A stretch of 36,920 bases of DNA, taken from NCBI RefSeq assembly GCF_000090795.2, contig NW_003546362.1, positions 11,560 through 48,479 on the forward strand. Direction: 5' to 3'. The notes beneath the pieces were generated by a model, which ran no database searches, was not told the origin of the DNA, and saw only the letters and a list, made by a program, of their open reading frames with translations. Positions 10,048 to 21,000 of the stretch are shown one piece after another. Origin of the DNA: Amphimedon queenslandica (lineage: Eukaryota; Porifera; Demospongiae; Haplosclerida; Niphatidae). A program made the position numbers and the translations under genes. Positions within the stretch are counted from its first letter, which is position 1. The number at the start of each line of letters is the position of its first letter.

Positions 10048-10893
10048 TTTCTGTATAATTATAGAGTAATTGCTTTATTAGTTTTCCATGTCATAGGTGT
10101 TAATTATGTTATAGTCAAGAAAGATCTAAATGTACATGTGCATGTATAAACAATGTTTTTGTTCTCTTAGCTGATGTGTACACCATAAGCCAAAAGTTAG
10201 CATGTATGATACAAGACACTGCCCAAAATCAATGAATCGAGCCTGATTACAGTATTAATAGTCTCATGTCCCTTCTTTGGGCACAAGACTACAGTATGAT
10301 ACAGTCTTACAAGTATCATTCCTGAATATGCATGTTCCTCTGGCTGAATTACTAGTGACATATTCCAGCATCATCAAGCTAGGCTCATTCCCATGTTAGC
10401 TGTCCAAAATCTATGATTCAGGATGCAGTAGGCTTGATCATGACTGATGTTATTCATAATTCAATCACAAACTTTTGTCTGTAGTTGAATGAGCAAACAC
10501 CACAATGATGTCTTTTAATAACGTGGCTATGTATGTACTGTCATGCATCTTGTCATCAGCAGTGGCTCAGCCTGACTATCCAAACAATAACAAAAATGAA
10601 TAAAATACCATGTATTTAGATACTACTTATACTACATGTATATCCTATAGTGCTTTATTTAGGCAATTTTGCTGTAAAATTGTAATTAGCAGCAGTTTCT
10701 AATTTGGCAATTTTTGTGTACATGCAAGTGCTTTACTGAGCGCGCACAGTGGACTGGGTTAATTTTTCTAGTTGTTCCAGCATGGATATAAATCTAATTC
10801 CAGGATACATATCTATGGTTCCAGGCTGACCAGCCATAATTAAGTGATCCTGAAGTGAATGGCATGTCTCTGATAGGGTAAATGTCATAATAA
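10048..10893. other. Intergenic region K1-K2
   Basis: The first about 130 bp align with the 3' flank of K3 (24588-24715; shared AAAGATCT, ATGTACATGT, CTGAT). An unshared stretch follows (about 10180-10480) with inverted phrases around AGTCTCATGTCCC and GGGCACAAGACT, and then the decayed delta-tubulin start. From about 10600 the sequence aligns instead with the region upstream of K3 (17780-17890; shared ACCATGTA, CTATA, CAATTTTG). No gene is seen beyond these remnants. Confidence 0.55.
10484..10540 (+). pseudogene. Remnant of a delta-tubulin gene start
   Basis: The 28 bases from 10511 match the start region of the delta-tubulin gene at 24754-24781 at 25 positions. This includes the common run TCTTTTAATAA and GTATGTAC, and TTGAATGAG lies upstream in both. 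The ATG of the intact gene is GTG here and no further tubulin coding follows. Because the K1 3' flank also matches the K3 3' flank, this reads as the broken right end of a duplicated segment that ended inside delta-tubulin. Confidence 0.45.
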
Positions 10894-10986
10894 CGGGTGT
10901 GGTCTATAAAGTGACTGAAATTGCTAATTAAATAATGTTGGAATGTTAGGAGTGGCTCGTTAGTGTTTAGAAGCTTGAAGAAGAGG
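10894..10986 (+). promoter_or_regulatory. Conserved upstream block of K2 with TATA-like box
   Basis: GGGTGTGGTCTATAAAG places TATAAAG at 10905-10911, about 76 bp before the ATG. GTTGGAATGTTAGGAGTGGC and the leader up to GAAGAAGAGG are nearly identical upstream of K3. It is assigned as core promoter and leader by conservation and position only. Confidence 0.45.
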
Positions 10987-13900
10987 ATGTCTGGAAAAAG
11001 TTAGTTTATCTATCTCTCCCTCGATTTCTCCCTACCATTTTTATCCTGCTCTGTCTTCATGCTTTCTCTTTCTATTTATTCTTCTGTAGTCATTGTCTTC
11101 ATTTCTATCATTATTTATTTACTACAGGTTTCAAAATGAGAACTGAACACAAAGCTCCTGTAATCGGGGAGTCCCTCTACCTGTGGGCAGGGAATCAGAT
11201 TGACTTACCTGCAGATCATGACTCCCTTCAAAAGAGGGAACTGACCTCAACAGTTGATGTTTACCAGCTTTCTACTGCTGACTGGTCCTCTCACCTAACA
11301 AGAGGTACTCCTCCATTAGGAGTCGCTGGCTACTCCTGTACCACCTCTCATTCTAATATTTACTATTTCGGTGGATGGTGTGGTCATGATGACTGTTACC
11401 ACAATACGTTGAATGTACTGAATACAATAAAGATGCAGTGGACTTTATGCAGCAATGCCGAACAGTTGTTGATGAAGAAAGGCTATGCTGGAATGGTATT
11501 ACTGGAATTTGATGCAGCAGAATACCTTGTCATAATAGGAGGGTATGGCTCTGCACCAACTGTTTACCATCCTCAGTTTCAATACGATCAACTTAATGAT
11601 GGTCGTGTTCATACTAATGAACAATTACTTTATAATGTGTCCACTAGTAAGTTTCTCTTCAATAGCTTTATACATGTAGTTGTATACACTATGCTGATTT
11701 AATTATAGTAATTAACTCTATAATGCACAATTATGTGTTTAAGTTACATGTACATGTACACATGCTTGAATTCATAATTATAATGTTATTATACATGTAC
11801 TAATCTACCAATTATACTTTATATTGTTAACATGTTATGATAGATGATCACTGTATTCTCTTCACTTTAGAACAATTCATTGTTCCATCTGTCAGTGGAC
11901 AGTGTTGTCTACCAACTGATACTTTTATAATTGAGAAGATTACTACTGCCGGTAATAGAGGAATAATGTTTGGAGGTTTAGTGACTGTTAATGATCATGA
12001 GACTGCAGTTACTAACAGTGTTTACATATTCAGTGTGACACATAATATAATAGTAAGTTTGTTGTATTGTATTGTATAGGAATATGTTATCTCAGTATTA
12101 TCACTAGAGGATATATTGTGTTATATATACTCATATTAACTGTATCTTGTGTATTAATATTATATTAAATATTCACAAAACTTTGATACTACATAAAATA
12201 TTTTTATATGCTGAGTATGGTGTATCTCAAAGTCTGAAGAAACAGTCAAACATCAGGCATTTTCCAACCATTTTGTTCTTCATCCAACCAATTTCTGTTG
12301 TTCTACCATTTTGCCTGAACAACATCATTTTTGAAATAATGATTATGAATACTGGTAATTTAACATAATAACCAATTAATCATGCCTGATTTGGACTGAT
12401 TGTTTGATAAAAATGGCAGATCAATTTAATTGTCTCAATATTGTTTGAACATGTAATTTCAGGCTCTGGATAGTATCCAATAACCATTCACATCAATGTT
12501 AGAATTAATTTTTACATGCTACACCTTTTATTTGTATAGCCACATTCATGCATATTCATTTTCGCTGGCTGATATTTGTTTATCTACATGTAGAACTGGG
12601 AGATATTAAAACCAGGAGCAATACCTAGTGAGGGACTGTGGCCTGTGGAGAGATGTGATCATGCTAGTGCTATTATCAATGGTGACTATACCTCACCTAC
12701 ACTAGTAGTGATTGGCGGACGGGATAATAAGAATCAACTAGTTAATGAATGTTTGTTATTTGATAGTATCACTACTGGTCAGTGCAGTTGTAGGAAGGTA
12801 TGTGTGTGTATAGTACTGTAATGATGTGTGTGTGTGTGTGTATAGTTAGGTCAGTTGACAGTATGACACTAGTACTGATGTATATTGATGATAAATTAGT
12901 AATTAATTGTTATTGTGTTCAGCGGATAGCACTATCACTGATAAAACATTTACATTACAATATGAATTTGCCCACAAATTTGATAAAAGTTACACATGAC
13001 ATTATTTTATGAACCAAACTTAATTAATGTGTGAGTACTAAAATATCATGTATCAGTAATTACTTGTATGCTCCCTTTATCTACAGATTCCTCTACCTGA
13101 ATCTGTTACTGGTAGATACAGTCATTCACTCACAGCAGTCACAATGTCACCACACTGTGTGTGGCTAGTCATTCTTGGAGGATTTGAAAAGTTTGAATGG
13201 GAAAAGGTTAGAGGAAGAGTAAAGCCGATTGTCACATTTATCACTGATTCTAATAGACTAATAATGATCATTGAATTAAGTAAGATAATATTAATCAATT
13301 GTACGGATATGTACATAATTTCCCACCCATTTTTATAGTGAATACTGTAAATTTCAGATATAGCATAGATTTTCTATTAATTTTATTTTGTATACTGTAC
13401 ACACTACAATACCACTGTGTGTGTGGACAACTACTGAGAATAATATTGGGATTTATTATTATAATTTTAATTTATCTTATTGTCTCTCAGTATATAGTGA
13501 AGCTGGTGAGTGGATAGTACAGGCAGTACTTGATGGTAATAATCTCACTAGTAAGAACTATCAAGAAAAGTATCAATCATACAGCAAGACCAGAACATGG
13601 TGGATGGAACAGCTAATAGAATATCCCACAGAGAAGGAAATGAAGCTTCAAAGATATATACAATCTTTACATCAAGAGCTACAAGTGGCTCATCAGAGCA
13701 AAGTATCACTACAGGAGGCACTGGTTGAGGCCAATAAACAAGGTATATAGGATGCTATACACAGACACACTATTATGTGGTTAGTGCAGTATGTCGGACT
13801 GTATGCATTACAGTGCTGGTTTACATTATAATACTAGTGTATTTAGATAATGTTGAGTATGGAAATAGTATTCTGTATTCAGTATACTGACATGTAGGGC

Positions 13901-16900
13901 AAATTGTCAGGCAATACTTCACAAATAATGAGATTCATAATTATACTGCATGACTTCTGCTTAACATACCATTTGCAATAATCATGTACATGTATTTACT
14001 GTAATGTAGTACAAATTTTTATAAGCTTTTTGTACATGTACATTGGTTAAAAGTTGAACTATAGTTTTTGGTGTGCATCTGTTTAGTTGCATTATTATGA
14101 TAAACTCTCTTCTTTTTTATCATCATTCAGTTAAAGGTAATGATAGTAATGATATTATGGGCAGTGTATTAGAAGAGATGAGACAAGAACAGGAAAAGTT
14201 GATTGAAGAGAAACAGATTATTACTGGTTAGTGTATTATCAGTACATAATATTAGATGAGAGAATATTCTATTAATGTAGAAGATTATGAGAAACTGAAA
14301 CTCAAAGTAGCTGATATGGAGGAGAAGGAGGAACAATATCTCAAAGAGAAACAGATCATTATTGGTTAGTTAACACTACACACAGCATGTATTAGATGAG
14401 AAAATATGCTTATTGTATTGACAACTATCAAAATCTAAAAACTAACATTTTAGAGAAAGACAAAGTTATAGCCAAACTGACATCACAAGCGGAGGAACAA
14501 TCACAGAATGAGAAACATATTATTACTGGTTAGTATATCATCATCAATCAATAATAATTATTAATATTCTATTAATTTATAGACCTTAAAAAAAAGGAGT
14601 TGTACATAGCCAAACTAGTGAAGGAAAGACAAGAGAGGGTCCTCAAGCAACCTATCAAAGAGACTAGTTCCATTGGACTACAATTTAACTACCTGATCCC
14701 TTCAATGGGTATGAGTATTATTGTGTGATTGACTGCATGGCTCTTTGGCTTATATAGTACTCATTCTAGTACAGTCTATTTTGACAAAAATCACAATGAG
14801 ACAATCTTCTATTTTTGTCATTTTTAATACATACATGTATGCATGTTCATATGCTGTGTAGCTGGTTTCAGTCAACTTGTAATTTTTTTTTGATTTTTTA
14901 AAGTTGCTTAAAAATTGGAAGAATGTCTAGAAGAGAATTATCCATTTTATAATTTTTGTGATATAAATACATGTTTTTTATGTAGAAAGGTTGAGCTCAT
15001 TTTGATTAAGTTTATATCTTTCATAAATTTTTACGTTTCCGGCCCAAAAGCAAAGCTATAGCCCAAAAGCTATAACCTTTAGTCTTTACATGGTCACATT
15101 TTTATCAAAATGACTAAGAGGAACGTCTGCACTATAATTTTGGTAATTTTTTAATACTTATACATATTTTTATGCTGTGTAGAAAATTAGAGAAGATTTT
15201 GACCAATTTTTGGATTTTTATGAATTTTTTAAGTTGCTCCAAATTCAAATTCCATAAACTGTATTGTAGTGCTTGTCAGCTCATGAAGCTCATTCTGTTT
15301 GTGTACTCACTGTATAAATTTTGTATAATTGACAGAGAAATTGGACTGTCTGAGTGATGTTCAGGTAGCAGAGAGGAAGCTGTTCTTAATTCAAGGAGAC
15401 AAACCTCAATTAATGAATTGGGAGAAATATGGTCTAAGGATTGGAGTACAAGAGGCTAGCCTGTCCTGCACTGATACTGTAGAAGCAGCAGTGGTTGCTC
15501 TTGTAGGAGGACAGTTCCAGTTTCCTCCCAATACTGTCCTAGTGAGTGCTGTGTATGCAGTATCACTCTCAAAGCCTCTCCTCAAACGACTCATATTAGA
15601 AATACAGCACTGCGTTGCTTTAACAGGACGACCAGCTCTTAGTCGTCATCTCAAGTTTGCCATAGCTCCCGTGAGCATACCCAGTCTTCCTTACCAGTTT
15701 TCAATAGTTGAGGGAGGAGAGTTTAAACCTGATAGTTGGTATGGATCCATTCAACGTAAAGAGTTCTGTTTGGTAGCTATTGTTGGAGAGAAACATCTAC
15801 CCAAATTGTTAACTGATGGAGATGAGTCAGAGGAAGAGGAGGAGGAGGAACAAGAGGAACAAGCAGAAGAGGAAACTGAGGAGGAAGTGGAAGATGGTAA
15901 TAGTGATTCATCCAGTGATTCTGATAAGACTAAAGATCCACCAGGAGGTAGCAGTGGAGGACAAGGTGAGTAATGAGTCAGTCAGTGTGTATTAGTGTAT
16001 AATGAACTGAATCTATTCCACTATGTAGGAGAGTCTACTAGTAATGAGGGATTAGAGGAAGAGGAGGAGACTGGAGGTCAATCATTACATGAGGAAGGAA
16101 ATGAAGAGCAAGATAATGAAAGAGTAGAAGAGTCAAATGATCATGAAGAACCACAGCATGAAGAAGGAACTGCTCCAATACCTTGTACTGACAGTAGTTC
16201 AGATTTTAATAGTAAGCAACAGCAAATGTTAATTATTGTACTTTTGTGAATATAGGTAAAGTAGTGGTTTCAACTGGTATAGTGGAGAATATGGCTTATG
16301 CTGGACTGGTTTATTATGAGGAGAAAAGAGCAGAAGATTTGGTGACATTCGCTGCTGCAAAAGATTTAAGTGCACTGCTTGAGGTAACTTCACTTATATT
16401 ATGTAATTATGTAGCCGTCTGACTTTGTTTATAGTTTATTAAAAAAGACTGTCCTCATGCTGAAAGAGGGCAAAATATTCTATTTCGTTTTAAAGATTAT
16501 CATGGATATATTGAGTTAAAATTTGATGCACCTCAAAAGAAATCATTCACTGGTTGGAATATTGAGCCTCACATGGACTCATGCAAAGTAATTAAGAAGG
16601 AATGAGGCCCATAATATGTTCTGGCATTATGTTTATTAATAGTTTCTACGTTGTGATGTTGATAAGTTTGGTGAAGCTAATTATCCTCTTCCTTCCATTT
16701 GCTTAATCTCAGTCTATGCTTCACCTGNNNNNNNNNNACTCATGCAAAGTAATTAAGAAGGAATGAGGCCCATAATATGTTCTGGCATTATGTTTATTAA
16801 TAGTTTCTACGTTGTGATGTTGATAAGTTTGGTGAAGCTACTTATCCTCTTCCTTCCATTTGCTTAATCTCAGTCTATGCTTCACCTGGTGCTGTACCAT

Positions 16901-17441
16901 CACTACATTACTCTGTACCACTGGATGGAGTAGCTGATCCTAAGACATTATTCATTCATCGATCACTGAGAACTACTCCTCCTCCTCCTTCAACAGTACA
17001 AGGTACTAGCTCAAGCTCCTCTACTGCTAGTATCAGTCAAACCAGGAGAGAGACTGAAGAAGGTATGGTTGATATTAACATAACAACACACTAATCACTG
17101 AATTTGTATCATTAATAGGTACATTTAGATCTGATATTGCTCATAGAGTAATGACAGAATATACTTCATTAATAAAGAATTGTGGGATTGACATTTACTT
17201 CTTAGTTGACAAGCTACTGGAACACAATATTATCAATGCAAGAGAGAAGAGAGAAATAACTGATGGCTACACTAAACACACTGCTAGTGAAAGAATAGAT
17301 GAATTGCTCCACATCATTTCAAGCTCCATTAGTATGGATGGAGAAGTATTTGGTATATTCTTAGATGTACTTAGAGAGGAAGGTACTAGAAGAACTATTA
17401 AACTAGCTGATAAACTAATAGAAAAATATAAATCAATATAG
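10987..17441 (+). CDS. K2: kelch - coiled coil - ZU5 - acidic linker - CARD protein
   Basis: Exons: 10987-10999, 11128-11646, 11871-12052, 12594-12797, 13087-13279, 13491-13742, 14131-14226, 14281-14364, 14454-14528, 14583-14708, 15336-15965, 16029-16211, 16256-16383, 16435-16587, 16804-17062, 17119-17441. They sum to 3420 nt, 1139 aa. Kelch propeller about 15-370, coiled coil about 410-570, ZU5 about 600-740, acidic linker (runs of E, then SDSSSDSD) about 750-850, beta-rich domain about 852-1005. The C-terminus (about 1040-1135) reads as a CARD: a helix with LVDKLLEHNIINAREK, then ERIDELLHII and FGIFLDVLREEG. CARDs recruit other CARD proteins or caspases, which is family knowledge and not shown here. 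Exons 13-16 differ clearly from K1 and K3 while exons 2-12 are close. Exon 9 uses a downstream acceptor. The gap at 16728-16737 duplicates part of exon 15; the copy at 16804 is used. Confidence 0.83.
14760..15295. mobile_element. Decayed hAT-like element in K2 intron 10
   Basis: The intron holds the same AT-rich units as the element at 7466-7971 (for example TTTTTAAAGTTGCTTAAAAA and the stretch before TCAGCTCATGAAG), in the same place before the ZU5 exon. The terminal CAGGG repeats and target-site copies are no longer recognisable. The limits are approximate. Confidence 0.5.
16577..16888. repeat. 151-bp direct duplication flanking an assembly gap
   Basis: Bases 16577-16727 are repeated at 16738-16888 with a single visible difference (AATTATCC versus ACTTATCC, which would change Asn to Thr). 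Both copies start inside exon 14 and end inside exon 15, abutting the Ns. This is what two overlapping contigs left unmerged at a scaffold join look like. The real genome probably has one copy, and the mismatch may be allelic. Confidence 0.85.
16728..16737. other. Assembly gap of 10 N
   Basis: Ten Ns interrupt the first copy of K2 exon 15 right after a Ser-Pro codon pair. The length is a placeholder, so coordinates to the right carry a probable excess of about 160 bp. Confidence 0.95.
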
Positions 17442-18012
17442 ATTTTTATTTTATTATTTTGTTTAATGTTCTAGATAGTATTGTTATTAATTTCGAAAAG
17501 AACTGTTGATCCTTCATAGTAATTTTGATTGATTTTATTGCTTATTTTAAAAGCAATAACCTTACATTTTGTATTTAAAAAATTTTGACTCCTTGTCAAC
17601 TTGTTCAGAATATCAGGAACTGCATGGAAGTTTATATTTCCAAAGCAAGTATACATACCATTGAGCAAGACCAGTACTATCATTATATGCTCATAGGAAG
17701 TATGTTTTTAATAATAGTAAGACATGTACAAATGCTTTCTTGTTTTAATGGGGCTCACTCAGGCTCGCACCCAATAAAAGAACCATGTACTTAATACAAC
17801 TAATGCTCCATGTATACCCTATATATAGCACTTTATTTTAGCAATTTTGTTATACAACTGTATTTATAGCAGTTTGCAATTTAATGGCTAGATATTATGA
17901 CTAGAATCATAGATATAGATCTATAATGCTAGAATCATAAATATCAATGCTAGAATAAACTAAAATCCACCAATTTTTACTGTGATGATGTGCTCTTGAT
18001 AAAAGATTATTA
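17442..18012. other. Intergenic region K2-K3
   Basis: No gene seen. About 17780-17890 aligns with 10600-10720 upstream of K2. At 17886-17958 a short phrase of the form CTAGAATCATARATAT recurs three times imperfectly. Two short open frames here have no recognisable content. Confidence 0.55.
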
Positions 18013-18096
18013 CGGGTGTGTGGTCTATAAAGATACTAATTAATACGTTGGAATGTTAGGAGTGGCTCGTTAGTGTTTAGAAGCTTGAAGAAGAGG
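18013..18096 (+). promoter_or_regulatory. Conserved upstream block of K3 with TATA-like box
   Basis: GGTCTATAAAG gives a TATA-like box at 18025-18031, about 66-72 bp before the ATG. The downstream 50 bases (GTTGGAATGTTAGGAGTGGC onward) are almost identical to the K2 block. Conserved position and sequence suggest shared regulation of the copies. Confidence 0.45.
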
Positions 18097-21000
18097 ATGT
18101 CTGGAAAAAGTTAGTTTATCTATCTCTCCCTCGATTTCTCCCTACATCCTGCTCTGTCTTCATGCTTTCTCTTTCTATTTATTCTTCTGTAGTCATTGTC
18201 TTTATTTCTATCATTATTCATTTACTATACAGGTTTCAAAATGAGAGCTCAACACAAAGCTCCTGTAATAGGGGAGTCCCTCTACCTGTGGGCAGGGAAC
18301 CAGATTGACTTACCTGAAGTTCATGACTCCCTTCAAAAGAGGGAACTGACCTCAACAGTTGATGTGTACCAGCTTTCTACTGCTGACTGGTCCTCTCACC
18401 TAACAAGAGGTACTCCTCCATTAGGAGTCGCTGCCTACTCCTGTACGACCTCTCATTCTAATATTTACTATTTTGGTGGATGGTGTGGTCATGATCAATG
18501 TTACCACAATACGTTGAATGTACTGAATACAATAAAGATGCAGTGGACTTCATGCAGCAACGCTGAACAGTCGTTGATGAAGAAAGCCTTTGCTGGAATG
18601 ATATCACTGGAATTTGATGGAGCAGAATACCTTGTCATAATAGGAGGGAAAGGTTCTACACCAACTGTTTACCATCCTCAGTTTCAATACGATCGACTTA
18701 AGACTGGTCATGTTTGCACTAATGAACAATTACTTTATAATGTGTCCACTGGTAAGATTCTCTTCATATCTTTATACATGTATAATTGATTTACCAAATA
18801 GTATAGTACACAATAATGTCGTTATGCTTTTACATGTACATGTAGATGCACATGCTTTAAATTCACAATCATACTAATACTACATATTAACTTAACTAGC
18901 TTCTTTAACTAAGCCAGTCCTGTTTAAAGTGGGCCAGCACAGTTTCATTTGATAGTGTAAACAGTAACCAAACTGAACTGAAGTGAACTGGGCCAAACCA
19001 GGCCAGCATAGTTAGTACAGCAAACTCAATCTTGTTTAGCACTGTTTGGCATGTATATTGCATGTATATTGCATGCATGTATATTATATTTTATATTGCA
19101 TGTATGTTATTGATAGATATATTCACTGTATTCCCTTTACTTATATATTGTTTGTTTACATGTATTGATAGATGACACTGTATTCCCTTTACTTATATAT
19201 GTATTGTTTGTTTGCATGTATTGATAGATGACACTGTATTCCTTTCACTTTAGGTCAGTTCACTGTTCCATCTGTCAGTGGACAGTGTTGTCCACCAACT
19301 AATAGTTTCATAATTGAGAAGATTACTGCTACCGGTAATAGGGGAATAATGTTTGGAGGTGCAGTGACTGTTCATGGTGATGAGAGTACAGTTATTAACA
19401 GTGTTTACATATTCAGTGTGACACATAGTATAATAGTAAGTGGAGTTGTATTTTGTTGTATCATATTATCACTAAATGACTGTGTTGTACTTACATGTAT
19501 ATTAACTGTATTTTGTGTATTATTATATTAAATATTTATGCTACATAAAATATTTTCATAATTAGACAATTAGTATTTGTTTATACATGTACGTGTATAT
19601 ATCTAGAACTGGGAAATACTGAAACCAGGAGCAATACCTAGTGAGGAACTGTGGCCTATGGAGAGATGTGATCATGCTAGTACTATTATCAATGGTGACT
19701 ATACCTCACCTACACTAGTAGTGATAGGTGGACGGCATAAGAAGGATCAACTAGTTGATGAATGTTTGTTATTTGATAGTATCACTACTGGTCAGTACAG
19801 TTGTAGGAAGGTATGTGTGTGTATAGTACTGTAATGATGTGTGTGTGTGTATAGTTAGGTTAGTTAGTGTGTTCAGTAGATAAATGAAACATTAACAATA
19901 CAATGGAACCACCCACACATTTGATTAAAAATTACACATTACATACTGTATAAGTGGTTTTTTGAGGAAATTATATTTTGCAAAATTTGTGTATTTTAAT
20001 TTTGTGAAATCTACCATGTGCTTTGCTGGTGCCGTATTAAATTGATCGAATTCACAAAATCAGTGAAATTTTCAACCCTAAAAAACCACTTATAAAGTAA
20101 AATATGTCTGTGTGTGTGTGCATGCTATGACACATGATAATAAAAGTTAAATTTGCACAAGCATGTACATGTCCATGCATTTTGTTATTCTAGTTTCACA
20201 TGATGTAAAATAACATATTTCATTTTGTTTGGTAATAAAATTGATTTTACTGATTGTAACAATCATTTACATATGGAATGATACAATTTCTCATTTTTAT
20301 AACTATATAAACAATAAAATCATGTATCAGTAAGTAATTGTATACTTTCCTTTATCTACAGATTCCTCTACCTGAATCTGTTACTGGTAGATACACTCAC
20401 TCACTCACAGCAGTCACAATGTCACCACACTGTGTGTGGCTAGTCATTGTTGGAGGATTTGATGAGTATGAATGGAAAGATGTTGGAGAAGGAACAAAAA
20501 AGGCAATTGCTAGATACATCACTGATGCCAATAGACTAATAATGATAATTGAATTAGGTAAAATTATATTAATCAATTTTAAGAAAATGAAAATTAAGTA
20601 CATAATCGCATAAATAATGTCACTTGTTTTCATTATAATATAGCATCATGTGTACATGTACAAATTTCAGTTCCTAAATTGACATAATTTTTTCATTTGT
20701 TTTGTATACTGCACACACTAAAATACCACTGTATACATGTACAATGTACATGTATATGTGTGTGTTTGCAACCACTATACATGCATATGACATTCATTTA
20801 TGAAATAAATGAATAAATGAATATAAATAATGTATCTTATTGTTTCTCAGTATATAGTGAAGCTGGTGAGTGGATAGTACAGTCAGTGCTGGATGGTAAT
20901 GATCTCACTAGCAAAAAATATCAGGAAAAGTATCAATTGTACAGCAGTACCAGAACAGAGAAGTTTCAGAGATATATACAATCTTTACATCAAGAACTAC

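Noticed and set aside
11741-11765. TACATGTA palindromes, very frequent across the window, as a regulatory motif
   Set aside because: They occur in introns, spacers and repeats alike with no link to gene starts; probably a compositional habit of this genome.
16643-16727. A second, truncated copy of K2 exon 15 as a real duplicated exon
   Set aside because: It ends at the Ns and the duplication includes the preceding intron and exon end, so a contig overlap explains it better.
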